Made by a program: the position numbers and the translations under genes
The notes under the pieces: model-generated
The model's input: only the letters and a program-made list of their open reading frames with translations
What the model was told of the DNA's origin: nothing
Databases searched by the model: none
Shown: positions 1 to 7,443 of the stretch, one piece after another
How positions within the stretch are numbered: position 1 is the stretch's first letter
Layout of the letters: every line of letters starts with the position of its first letter
NCBI GenBank assembly: GCA_031276685.1
Contig: JAISMQ010000029.1
Span: forward strand, 1 to 10,650
Reading direction: 5' to 3'
DNA: 10,650 bases
From: Treponema sp.
GTDB lineage: Bacteria; Spirochaetota; Spirochaetia; Treponematales; Breznakiellaceae

Positions 1-2
1 GT

Positions 3-617
3 TCCGAAGCCGCCATCCGCCTTGGCAAGCCGCCTGAATGGGGGGAAACCTACACCCTCATCGTCAGGAAGGGAATCAGCGCGGTACGGGGCGGAAAAAC
101 TGCGGAGGACCTGGCCTACGCCCTTGTCTTCGACGCGCCCGAATCCAGGCCGCCGCGATTTCTGCGGGGCTTTTTCCAGGACACCGCGCAGGTCCTGTCC
201 CAGGATACGGATTTTGGCTGCATCAGCCTTGCCGCCGAGAAATTCCCGTCCACCGACCCGGCGACAACGAAACCGGCGGAGCTGTGCCTTGTCTTCGCGA
301 TCTCGGGGGCGGCCTCCTCCATCACGCCGTCCTCCGCGATGGCGGCCTTCGCCATAAGCCCTTCCAACGGCTGCGCCCGTTTTTCGATAAAGACACTGAA
401 GGTTCTGGACGAGGCCGGCTACCGCGCAGACACGTTCAACGATCCTTCCCTGGCGGCGGAGGCGGGGGAAAAACTCTATGCCCTGGTCTACGGCCTGGAA
501 GTTGAAAACACCAAAGACCCGGGGCTGGTTGTTTTTTCGATCGCCCCCTCCATCGAAGATTCCCTGGGGAACACGCTGGGGAAGGGCGTAACGATCACCT
601 GGAACAAGCAGCAATGA
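3..617 (+). CDS. Ig-like (Big_5-type) domain protein, 5'-truncated
   Basis: An open frame runs from the left edge to TGA at 615-617, giving the last 204 residues; the start lies outside the window. Residues about 1-50 resemble the end of a bacterial Ig-like Big_5/SbsA-type domain: a WGETYTLIV strand, then a KGISAVRGGKT turn, then a VFDAP-type final strand followed by prolines. A second beta-rich module spans about 75-204, with alternating hydrophobic strands (ELCLVFAISG, GLVVFSIAPSIEDSLGN) and the closing strand GVTITW. An internal ATG at 339 lies inside this domain and is not a likely true start. Such domains usually belong to exported, often lipid-anchored, envelope proteins, but the N-terminal signal cannot be seen here. 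The stop overlaps the RND gene start by ATGA, so the two are probably co-translated. The exact function is not recognised. The domain call rests on pattern reading and is moderately sure. Confidence 0.7.
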   Translation, partial: SEAAIRLGKPPEWGETYTLIVRKGISAVRGGKTAEDLAYALVFDAPESRPPRFLRGFFQDTAQVLSQDTDFGCISLAAEKFPSTDPATTKPAELCLVFAISGAASSITPSSAMAAFAISPSNGCARFSIKTLKVLDEAGYRADTFNDPSLAAEAGEKLYALVYGLEVENTKDPGLVVFSIAPSIEDSLGNTLGKGVTITWNKQQ

Positions 618-3600
618 TCAAGAACCTTATCGCCTTTTCCGCCCGCCACCCCGTTTCGGTACTCTCCGCCCTGGCGGGCCTGGCCCGTCTGGGGCTGGCA
701 AGCGCCTTCGCCATCCCCCTGGATTTTCTCCCCCTTATGGAGGAGCGGGTTCTTATCGTCAGTACCGAATACCCCGCCGTCAGCGCGGAGGAGATGCGGA
801 ACATGGTGGCGATTCCCCTGGAAGACGCATTTGCCAGCCTGGGGGGGCTTAAATCCCTGTCGTCGGTAAGCCGCGAAGGGCTCTCCCTGCTGCGGATCGA
901 ACTCCACTGGGGGACCGATACGGACCTTGCGCTGGCGGAGTGCCGGGAGATCATCGACATCGCGTATGAAGGGCTCCCCTCCCTGTGTTCCAAGCCAAAG
1001 GTAAGCCGGGAAAGCGGGGGCGGCGGTGACACCGTCACGATCATCCTTGTCCCCCTGGACGGGGATCTGCGAAACGCCCGGCGCGCCGCGCAGACCGACA
1101 TCAAGCCCAGGCTGCAACGCCTAAGCGGGGCGGCCCTGGTTACGGTTTCCGGCGGGGAGGAGGAGGAGATACACGTCAGTTTCCAAAAGCAGGGCCTTGA
1201 ATCGCGGAACATGGATCTTTCCACGGCGGCGCAGATCATCGCCGCCGCCAACTTTGAGTACCCCGGCGGAACCATCACGGAGGGGGACAGGGAGTACACG
1301 GTAAAGACATCGGGGCTGTACCAAAGCCTGGACGAAATCAGGGAAACGCCGCTTGCCTGGGACCAGGGGGGGCTGCTGCGGGTGGGGGACATCGCGGAGG
1401 TTTCGCGGGAGACCGGGAGGCAGGACACCTTCTTCCTGTACCGCTCGGCGGAGGCGGGGATCCCCCGGATCACGGACTGCATCCGCATCGGGGTGCGGAA
1501 GCGGCAGGACGCCGCGCCGCTTCCCCTTTCCCTGCGCGTGCGGAAGGAGCTTGAAACGCTGCGGGCCCTGTACGGCGGCTACCGTTTTGAAATTGCCGAG
1601 GACATGTCGGACCAGATCGTAGAATCACTGCGGTCCCTGCTCTTTTCCGCCCTGGCCGCCGTCCTGTCCGCCGCAGTGGTGGTGTACCTCTTTTTGAAAT
1701 CGGTAAAGCTCTCCCTGGTTATCACCGGGATCATCCCCCTTTCCGCCCTGTTTTCGGTACTAAGCCTGGGAATGGCGGGACGGTCCCTCAACCTTATGTC
1801 CCTGTCGGGCCTTGCCATCGGCATCGGCATGGTGATCGACGCCGGGACGGTGGCCATCGAACAGATTGACGGCGAAATCAGGAACGCGGCGAAGTCCGGC
1901 GGGGCCGGCGATCCCTGGCCCGGCCCGGTGATACGGGGGGTAAGCGCCGTGGCCCTGTCCTCCGGGGCCTCCGCGCTGAGTACGGTCATTGTCTTTATCC
2001 CCGTGTTCTTTATCCCCGGACTTCTTGGGGAACTCTTCGGCGACATGGCCCTGGCGGTGATCTCGTCCATTTTGTTTTCCTGCATCCTCTCCTTTACCTA
2101 CATCCCCGCCCTGGCCAGCCTGTTAAAACCGGCGGGGGGCAAAACATCCGGCCGCCTGAGCGCCTCCCTTGAAACGCGCTACCGGGGGATCCTCCGCTTC
2201 CTGTTTAGAAAGCCCCGCTACAGCCTTATCCCCCTGGGGGCCTGCCTCGCCGTCGGGGCCCTGTCCCTGGGCCTTTCCGAATTCACGCTGCTGCCGGAAC
2301 TGCCCTCCCCTTCCCTGTCCTGGGAACTGAGATTCGCGGCCGGCAGCTCCCTGGAAAAAATGCGCCGCGCCGCCCTGGAACTAAGCCGGGGCCTTGAGGG
2401 GATCGCGGAGATCCGGGCGCTGGAGATCAGCGCCGGGCTGGACCGCGAAGATTACCCCCGCCTGGCCGATCCGGGGGAGATCGCCGAAAAGCTCGTGTTC
2501 ACCGGACACCTGCGGGGCAAGGCGGAACAGGCGCGGGCCGCCGTCGCGGAACACTTCGCCGGAACCCCCTACGATCCGGTGTTCCTCAGAGGCCGGGACC
2601 TGCTGGCGATGACCCTCGACATCGGGGGGACGGAGATCCTTGTCCGCTCGGACGATCCCGAAGGCGCCAGGGCGCGGGCGGAGGCGGTACTCCGGGCCTT
2701 GCCCCGGGCTTTGCCCCAGGCGCTACCCCCCGCTGACCAGGCAGGGCTGGACTACCTGCCCCACGTAATCCAAACCAGCCCCGCCCTTATCCCCGACCGC
2801 CTGGCCCTGGCCCGTTTTTCCCTAAGCGCGCAGTTCCTCGCCCAGACCGCCCGCGATGTCCTTGAGGGGATACGCGGGACCTACTACGAGGGGGGCAAGG
2901 AGATCCCCCTGGTAGTAAAACTGCGGGACGGGGATCTCCGATCCCCGGAAAACCTGGGGGACACCATGGTGAGCCTTGAAAGCGGCGCCATCCCCCTCAG
3001 GCTTCTGGGCAGCATGGGGGAGGAGGAGAGGGAAACCGTGCTGTACCGCCACAACCGCCGCGACGCGAAGATCTTCACATTCCCGCTGCCTGAGGAACTG
3101 GAGCGGGAATTCGCCCTGGTGTCGCCCAAGGCGGAGGAAACCGGGGAGATGATCCGCCTTTCCTTCCTGCTGCTGGCCATTACCCTCTGCCTGCTGTACC
3201 TTTCCATGGGCGCGCAGTTCGAGTCGTTCCTGATCCCGCTGATCCTGCTCCTCGCCATCCCCCCTTCGTTTGCCGGGGCCTTCTTCCTGCTCCTCGCCAG
3301 TTCCGTCAAACCCGATATCAACAGCATGATCGCCCTGGTGATCCTCTTCGGCATCTCCATCAACAATTCCATTCTCCTGTACGAATCGTGCATCGGCCTG
3401 GACCGGGGTGGCATTGCCCGGGGGCGGCGCGTGGCGGGGATCGTCAGGAACTGCGCGAAAAAACTGCGGGCCATCATGATCACCAACATCACGACCATCG
3501 CGGCCCTGATCCCCTTCGCCTTCGATCCGCTGGGGGCCAACTCCCAGGTTTCGCTGTCCATCGCCCTGATCGGGGGCCTTGTCTTTTCCCTGGCGCTGGT

Positions 3601-3646
3601 GCTTCCGGTTTTCCCCCTCTGCATCGGCGCGAAAAGGGGAGGCTGA
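614..3646 (+). CDS. RND-family efflux transporter, inner-membrane subunit (AcrB/HAE1-like)
   Basis: The 1010-residue length is typical of AcrB-type pumps, which export substrates from the inner membrane or periplasm using the proton gradient. TM1 is at about 13-35 and ends in the usual P-x-DFLP pattern. Porter-domain signatures follow (YPAVSAEEM at 53-61, then SVSREGLSLLRIEL). TM2-TM6 lie at about 340-503, TM7 at 536-556, a second periplasmic loop at about 560-845, and TM8-TM12 at 848-1003. In TM4 the relay motif reads GMVIDAG: D409 is kept, but the second Asp of AcrB (D408) is Ala. TM10 reads GISINNSILLYE, with N917 where AcrB has K940. Asn here is common in non-AcrB RND branches, so the protein need not be inactive. 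The start is fixed by TM1 and the ATGA overlap with the Ig-like gene; there is no strong Shine-Dalgarno. Substrate is unknown. Another RND gene follows 7 bases later. Confidence 0.93.
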   Translation: MIKNLIAFSARHPVSVLSALAGLARLGLASAFAIPLDFLPLMEERVLIVSTEYPAVSAEEMRNMVAIPLEDAFASLGGLKSLSSVSREGLSLLRIELHWGTDTDLALAECREIIDIAYEGLPSLCSKPKVSRESGGGGDTVTIILVPLDGDLRNARRAAQTDIKPRLQRLSGAALVTVSGGEEEEIHVSFQKQGLESRNMDLSTAAQIIAAANFEYPGGTITEGDREYTVKTSGLYQSLDEIRETPLAWDQGGLLRVGDIAEVSRETGRQDTFFLYRSAEAGIPRITDCIRIGVRKRQDAAPLPLSLRVRKELETLRALYGGYRFEIAEDMSDQIVESLRSLLFSALAAVLSAAVVVYLFLKSVKLSLVITGIIPLSALFSVLSLGMAGRSLNLMSLSGLAIGIGMVIDAGTVAIEQIDGEIRNAAKSGGAGDPWPGPVIRGVSAVALSSGASALSTVIVFIPVFFIPGLLGELFGDMALAVISSILFSCILSFTYIPALASLLKPAGGKTSGRLSASLETRYRGILRFLFRKPRYSLIPLGACLAVGALSLGLSEFTLLPELPSPSLSWELRFAAGSSLEKMRRAALELSRGLEGIAEIRALEISAGLDREDYPRLADPGEIAEKLVFTGHLRGKAEQARAAVAEHFAGTPYDPVFLRGRDLLAMTLDIGGTEILVRSDDPEGARARAEAVLRALPRALPQALPPADQAGLDYLPHVIQTSPALIPDRLALARFSLSAQFLAQTARDVLEGIRGTYYEGGKEIPLVVKLRDGDLRSPENLGDTMVSLESGAIPLRLLGSMGEEERETVLYRHNRRDAKIFTFPLPEELEREFALVSPKAEETGEMIRLSFLLLAITLCLLYLSMGAQFESFLIPLILLLAIPPSFAGAFFLLLASSVKPDINSMIALVILFGISINNSILLYESCIGLDRGGIARGRRVAGIVRNCAKKLRAIMITNITTIAALIPFAFDPLGANSQVSLSIALIGGLVFSLALVLPVFPLCIGAKRGG
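2696..2731 (+). repeat. Three 12-bp in-frame imperfect repeats (ALPR/ALPQ/ALPP)
   Basis: Three successive 12-base units encode A-L-P-R, A-L-P-Q and A-L-P-P at residues 695-706 of the first RND protein, in its second periplasmic loop. The units differ at several third positions, so the array looks old or selected at the protein level. A length change by whole units would keep the frame. Confidence 0.6.
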
Positions 3647-3653
3647 GACCAGG

Positions 3654-6600
3654 ATGGCGCAAGGTACCGCACAGCCAACGGCACAGCCAATGGCGAAACC
3701 AACAGCCCGGGTCTTCGTCTTTATCATCATCAACGTCCTCTGCGCCTTTTGCATCCGCGACGGCGGCATGGTCCAGGCCCGGCCCGAATCCTACTACGTG
3801 TACCGGATCCGCTTTGAGTACTTCGGCATGGACGCCCCCGGCATGGAACGGCTTATCGCCGCGCCACTGGAAGAACGAATCTCCGCGCTGGGCAGCATCG
3901 CGGAGATACGGACCGTGTGCGAATACGCCCTGGCGGAAACAACGGTGTTCTTTAACCGGGAGTCCGCGCGCGGCCTGGGCGGGCTGCTGGAAACGGGGGA
4001 GCCGGGGAAAAAGAAGATCTACCTGGCCCTGCGGGACACGGTGGACTCCCTGTACCGCGAACTTCCCCAGGCGGTACAGAGGCCGCGGATCTACGAATCG
4101 TCGGGCGGGCGGCGCCCGTTTTTCAGCGCCGCAGTCCAGGCGGGACGGGGCGGGGACCTGAACCAGATACGGGGCTATCTGGAACACAGCCTCAAGAAGG
4201 AACTGGAGAACCTTGAGGGCGTCGGCGAAGTTACGGTAAGCGGGGGAACGAACACCGAAGTTCATATCGAGTTTGATCCCGAGCGGGGGGCGCAGACCGG
4301 CCTTGACCCGGCGGCCCTGGGCGACATTGTGCGGGACGCCAACGTGCTAAGCCCCGGCGCTCTGTACCACGGGGCGGAGGCCGACATCCCCCTCCACATC
4401 AAAACCAGAATCGGCAGCCTGGACGAGATCAAGCGGATCCCCGTCAAGGCGGGCGATCAGATCAGCACCCTGGAGTACTTCGCGGACATCGGCTTTGCCC
4501 CCCGCGAACAGCGGGAGATATTCACGCTGAATGGGGAAGAATGTGTGGGAATTTCGATCATGGCCGTTCCGGGGGCAAACCTTATGGCCCTGTCCCGGCA
4601 GTGCAACGAAATCCTCAACGGCGCGAAGCTGCCCGGTTCCACAGGGCTGCCCGGTTCCACAGGGCTGCCCGGTTTCACAGGGCTGCCCGGTTCCACGGAA
4701 CCGCCCGGTTGGCAGGTACTCCGGGACGAAGGCGCGGTAATGGCGGAGATGATCCGCGGCATGATCGCCGCCCTGATCCAGAGCTTTATCGCCGTAATGG
4801 TCATCATCCCCTTTTTTTTCAGGGAGCCGCGGGCGATCCTGATCATCATCCTCTTCCTTCCGGTCAACGTCCTCTGGTCATTAGCGTTACTGCGCGTCCT
4901 GGGCTTCGGCGCCGATCAGTACCTGCTTTCGGGCATCTCCATTTCCCTGGGCCTGGTCATCGACCCGCTGCTCGTAATCGCCTGCAAGGACGGCAGAGTG
5001 GCGGCCCTGTCCAAGGGCATTACCGCCTCGGCCTTTACCACCCTCCTCGTGATCGTCCCCCTCTGTTTCCTGGACAGCATCGTCCCCGGCATCAGGAGTA
5101 CGGCCCTGGCGATCATCGCAATGGTAGGCAACTCCATGATCCTGGGCCTGGTTTTTTTCCCCGGTTTCCTGCGCCCCCCCGGTACGGCCAAAACGGTAAG
5201 GGGCCGGCTGTCCCTGTTCCGCCGCTTCCGCGAAGCCTGGATACGGCTGGGCTACTTCTCAAGTTTCTGCGCCCTGTTCCGCCGCCGGATCACCCTTGCC
5301 CTGTACTTCTCCCTTTCGCTGCTGGCCTTCTTCCTCTTTTTTAACTCCGGCAAGGACCTTAACCTGGAATTCCGTCTCCCCCTGCTCTACGCCTCCGTTG
5401 AATTCGAAAACGGCAAAACCAACGCCGCAGTACACCGCGATCTGGAAGACTTTGGCCGGGCGCTGCGGGACATCGAAGGGCTGCGTTTCGCGGGGCTGGA
5501 ATGCCGGGACGGGACCGGGGAATTCGAAATAGGCTTTGACGAGGATCTGATCTCCAGGAAGGAACTGGCCGGGAGGATCTCCGGCCTGGCCCCCCTGGCC
5601 GGCGAGGGCTTCCTCTACGTCCCCGACGCCGGGGCCGGTTTCCGGTCCGGCCTCTACGAAGTGGAAGTTACCGCCCTCAGCGCCGATGCCGAAGCCAGCC
5701 GGGATCTGGCGAAAGAGGGGGCGGCGGCCGCGGGGAAACTGCCGGGAGTCGTGCAGACTGTACTTAACTTTAAGGAACCGGCGGCCCTTATCGCCATCAG
5801 GCCCGACCGGGACGCCCTTGCCCGGTCCGGCCTTTCGACCTGGGAACTGGGCTCCTCGCTGCACTGGCTCCTCTACGGCCCGGTCATCGGCAAGTGGCTG
5901 CGCGGGGACTGGGAAACGGATATCCGCGTCATGGGGAAGAACCTGGCGCAAGACGGCCGGGCTCGGATCGGGAACCTGGCCCTCCCCTCCCCTTCGGGCC
6001 CTCTTAGGCTGGAGAATTCCGGCGTCCTGGACGAGATACCGGGATCGGGCGCCATCTACCGCCGCGACGGGAGGCGAGTGAGCTACTTCACGGTCCACAT
6101 AGCCGCCGGAAGCGCCGGGGAAGCCGCGGGACTGTTAAAGAAAAACCTTGACGGGGAACGGGAAGCGGGATCGGGCTTCCTCCTTTCCCGCGAATTCGAA
6201 CTGCTGGACGAGCGCTACTTCCTGGTCTTCCTTGTCTTCATGGGGAGCTTCGCCGGCGTCTTCCTGGTTCTGCTGGGGATGACGGAAAAATGGACAAGCG
6301 CGCTGCGGATCAGCTCCCTTATCCCCGTGTCCTGCGCCCTCCCCCTGCTGGTGAAGGCCCTCTGCCGGGCGCCCCTGGAAATGGGGGACGCGGTGGCCCT
6401 GGTCGTCATCACGGGGCTTTCGGTCAACAACGGCGTCTTCATAGAGGAATCCCGCTTTTCCGCGATCCGCTTCAAGATCCGGGACAAGGTGATCCCCATT
6501 CTGGCCACCTCCCTTACGGGAATCACCGGGGCCGTACCCCTGGCCCTGCTGGGAGGGGAAGGCTTTTCGGCGGCCCTGTCCCGCAGCATCCTCTGGGGCC

Positions 6601-6674
6601 TGGCCGGCTCCCTGTTTGCCTCGCTGTTCCTGTTTCCCGCCCTCTACCCGGCCGTACAGAACCGGCGTATATAA
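3654..6674 (+). CDS. Divergent RND-family transporter, second subunit of the tandem pair
   Basis: This protein is about 1006 residues from ATG 3654. That start lies 7 bases after the previous stop, with a purine-rich AAGGGGAGG at 3634-3642 upstream. A start at 3579 would overlap the previous gene by 68 bases and add residues unlike an RND N-terminus; ATG 3690 is also possible. Helix TM1 (19-36) follows a TAQP-type repeat and lacks the usual RND N-terminal motif. The porter domain runs to about 325, then an LPGSTG repeat (326-349). TM2-TM6 lie at about 368-503, TM7 at 546-563, and TM8-TM12 at 855-1000. TM4 reads GLVIDPLL, keeping D437; the second Asp is Pro. TM10 reads GLSVNNGVFIEES, again Asn-Asn. 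The loop after TM4 is shorter than usual, and the ENI-type motif is replaced by ACKDGR. A heteromeric pump with the upstream protein, as in MdtBC, is likely but inferred. The substrate is unknown. Confidence 0.88.
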   Translation: MAQGTAQPTAQPMAKPTARVFVFIIINVLCAFCIRDGGMVQARPESYYVYRIRFEYFGMDAPGMERLIAAPLEERISALGSIAEIRTVCEYALAETTVFFNRESARGLGGLLETGEPGKKKIYLALRDTVDSLYRELPQAVQRPRIYESSGGRRPFFSAAVQAGRGGDLNQIRGYLEHSLKKELENLEGVGEVTVSGGTNTEVHIEFDPERGAQTGLDPAALGDIVRDANVLSPGALYHGAEADIPLHIKTRIGSLDEIKRIPVKAGDQISTLEYFADIGFAPREQREIFTLNGEECVGISIMAVPGANLMALSRQCNEILNGAKLPGSTGLPGSTGLPGFTGLPGSTEPPGWQVLRDEGAVMAEMIRGMIAALIQSFIAVMVIIPFFFREPRAILIIILFLPVNVLWSLALLRVLGFGADQYLLSGISISLGLVIDPLLVIACKDGRVAALSKGITASAFTTLLVIVPLCFLDSIVPGIRSTALAIIAMVGNSMILGLVFFPGFLRPPGTAKTVRGRLSLFRRFREAWIRLGYFSSFCALFRRRITLALYFSLSLLAFFLFFNSGKDLNLEFRLPLLYASVEFENGKTNAAVHRDLEDFGRALRDIEGLRFAGLECRDGTGEFEIGFDEDLISRKELAGRISGLAPLAGEGFLYVPDAGAGFRSGLYEVEVTALSADAEASRDLAKEGAAAAGKLPGVVQTVLNFKEPAALIAIRPDRDALARSGLSTWELGSSLHWLLYGPVIGKWLRGDWETDIRVMGKNLAQDGRARIGNLALPSPSGPLRLENSGVLDEIPGSGAIYRRDGRRVSYFTVHIAAGSAGEAAGLLKKNLDGEREAGSGFLLSREFELLDERYFLVFLVFMGSFAGVFLVLLGMTEKWTSALRISSLIPVSCALPLLVKALCRAPLEMGDAVALVVITGLSVNNGVFIEESRFSAIRFKIRDKVIPILATSLTGITGAVPLALLGGEGFSAALSRSILWGLAGSLFASLFLFPALYPAVQNRRI
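3666..3701 (+). repeat. Three 12-bp in-frame repeats encoding TAQP/TAQP/MAKP
   Basis: Units at 3666-3677, 3678-3689 and 3690-3701 encode T-A-Q-P, T-A-Q-P and M-A-K-P, with a partial fourth (T-A-R) running into the first membrane helix of the second RND protein. The first two units differ by one base, which suggests recent slippage. The third unit creates the alternative ATG at 3690, so the repeat also clouds the choice of start. Confidence 0.65.
4629..4712 (+). repeat. 18-bp tandem repeat, four units plus a partial fifth, encoding LPGSTG
   Basis: The unit CTGCCCGGTTCCACAGGG occurs at 4629-4646 and identically at 4647-4664. It recurs with one change at 4665-4682 (Ser to Phe) and with a diverged end at 4683-4700 (STE). 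A 12-base remnant follows at 4701-4712 (PPGW). It encodes LPGSTG-type hexapeptides at residues 326-349 of the second RND protein, just before helix 2. The near identity of units points to recent expansion by slippage. All unit lengths are multiples of three, so the frame is preserved. Confidence 0.95.
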
Positions 6675-6702
6675 CGGCCCATGTATATGCGCTGGCCCTG
6701 CG

Positions 6703-6728
6703 GTTTGTTGCGCGGGGACGCGACAAAC
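6703..6728 (+). promoter_or_regulatory. Hairpin/inverted repeat upstream of pncA
   Basis: GTTTGTTGCG (6703-6712) pairs with CGCGACAAAC (6719-6728) across a six-base CGGGGA loop: ten pairs, one of them U-G. It lies in the 79-base gap between the second RND gene and pncA. No run of T follows, so it is not a standard intrinsic terminator. It could be an operator, an mRNA-stability or processing hairpin, or a weak terminator. The stem ends 12 bases before the ribosome binding site. The structure is clear; the role is unknown. Confidence 0.55.
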
Positions 6729-6740
6729 TGCTAGTATTAC

Positions 6741-6749
6741 AAGAGGAGG
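6741..6749 (+). promoter_or_regulatory. Strong ribosome binding site of pncA
   Basis: AAGAGGAGG lies four bases before ATG 6754 and is the strongest Shine-Dalgarno in the window. It decides the start of pncA over upstream in-frame codons (the frame is open from 6616). It also suggests that pncA begins a new translation unit rather than being coupled to the RND gene. Confidence 0.85.
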
Positions 6750-6753
6750 CTCT

Positions 6754-7443
6754 ATGCTTATCGACCCGTCAACAGCCGCGCTTATCGAGATAGACGTACA
6801 GAACGATTTTTGCCCGGCCTACACACGTCCCTCCGGGGAAAAATTCCCCCCCGGCGCACTGGCGGTGGACAGGGGGGACGAGGTTATCGAAGCGCTGAAC
6901 CTCCTCGCCGCGACTTTTGCCGCTGCCGGGGCAAAAGTCGTGGCTACCGCCGATTGGCACCCCTCCGGGCACGTTTCCTTCGCCAGCGCCCACCCCGGAA
7001 AAAAGCCGGGGGAAACTGCGGAAGTCCCCGGAACGGGCCCCCAGGCCCTGTGGCCGGACCACTGCGTCCAGGGGACTTCAGGCGCGGCCTTCCACGAAAG
7101 GCTCGACCTCCGGCCCGTCAGCCTTATCATCCGCAAGGGCTTCAGGCGATCCCTCGATTCCTATTCGGCTTTTTTTGAAAACGACCGCCGCAGCCCCACG
7201 GGGCTGGAAGGCTATCTGAAGTCCCTGGGCATCGGCACGGTCCTGCTGGGGGGGCTTGCCACCGATTACTGCGTCCTCTACAGCGCGCTGGACGCGGCGG
7301 CCCTCGGCTTTACCACCCTGGTCCTGAGCGACGCGGTACGGGGGGTCGGCTTTCCCGCCGGGTCCGTCGAGGCCGCCCTGGACAACATGAAAAGCGCCGG
7401 AATACGCCTCTGCCCTTCGTCCGGCGTCACGCTGGGGGTTTGA
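6754..7443 (+). CDS. pncA: Nicotinamidase
   Basis: This 229-residue cysteine hydrolase of the isochorismatase-like superfamily deamidates nicotinamide to nicotinate, the first step of the Preiss-Handler salvage route to NAD. All expected active-site residues are visible: catalytic D14 (IDVQNDFC), K128 (IIRKGF) and C173 (GLATDYCV), and metal ligands D67 and H69 (TADWHPSGH) plus H103 (WPDHCVQ). GLAT before the Cys fits the conserved cis-peptide turn. About a dozen residues (22-33, AYTRPSGEKFPP) are inserted between FCP and GALAV compared with E. coli-type enzymes, which makes it slightly longer than the usual 210 or so. The start at ATG 6754 is fixed by the strong ribosome binding site. No signal peptide is seen, so it is cytoplasmic. 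The pncB gene follows directly, which supports the call. Confidence 0.96.
   Translation: MLIDPSTAALIEIDVQNDFCPAYTRPSGEKFPPGALAVDRGDEVIEALNLLAATFAAAGAKVVATADWHPSGHVSFASAHPGKKPGETAEVPGTGPQALWPDHCVQGTSGAAFHERLDLRPVSLIIRKGFRRSLDSYSAFFENDRRSPTGLEGYLKSLGIGTVLLGGLATDYCVLYSALDAAALGFTTLVLSDAVRGVGFPAGSVEAALDNMKSAGIRLCPSSGVTLGV

Noticed and set aside
22..505. Plus-strand frames of 111 and 155 codons at the left edge
   Set aside because: They are Arg/Pro-rich and overlap the frame that runs open from position 3 with Ig-like domain character and ends in the ATGA overlap.
3579..3653. Upstream ATG 3579 as start of the second RND gene
   Set aside because: It would overlap the first RND gene by 68 bases and add residues read out of frame from the preceding helix; ATG 3654 has a purine-rich site upstream and sits just after the stop.
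2822..3769. Long minus-strand open frame of 315 codons opposite the RND genes
   Set aside because: Its protein is low-complexity and rich in Gly, Arg, Gln and Asp, it shows no domain, and it lies opposite clear RND coding sequence. Such frames are expected in GC-rich DNA.
6708..6737. Possible promoter: TTGCGC at 6708-6713 and TAGTAT at 6732-6737 with an 18-base spacer
   Set aside because: Both boxes match the consensus weakly and the first lies inside the hairpin stem; too little to call a promoter without transcript data.
6703..6740. Intrinsic terminator between the RND block and pncA
   Set aside because: The stem is good but is followed by TGCTAGTATTAC, with no T-run, so only a general hairpin is called.
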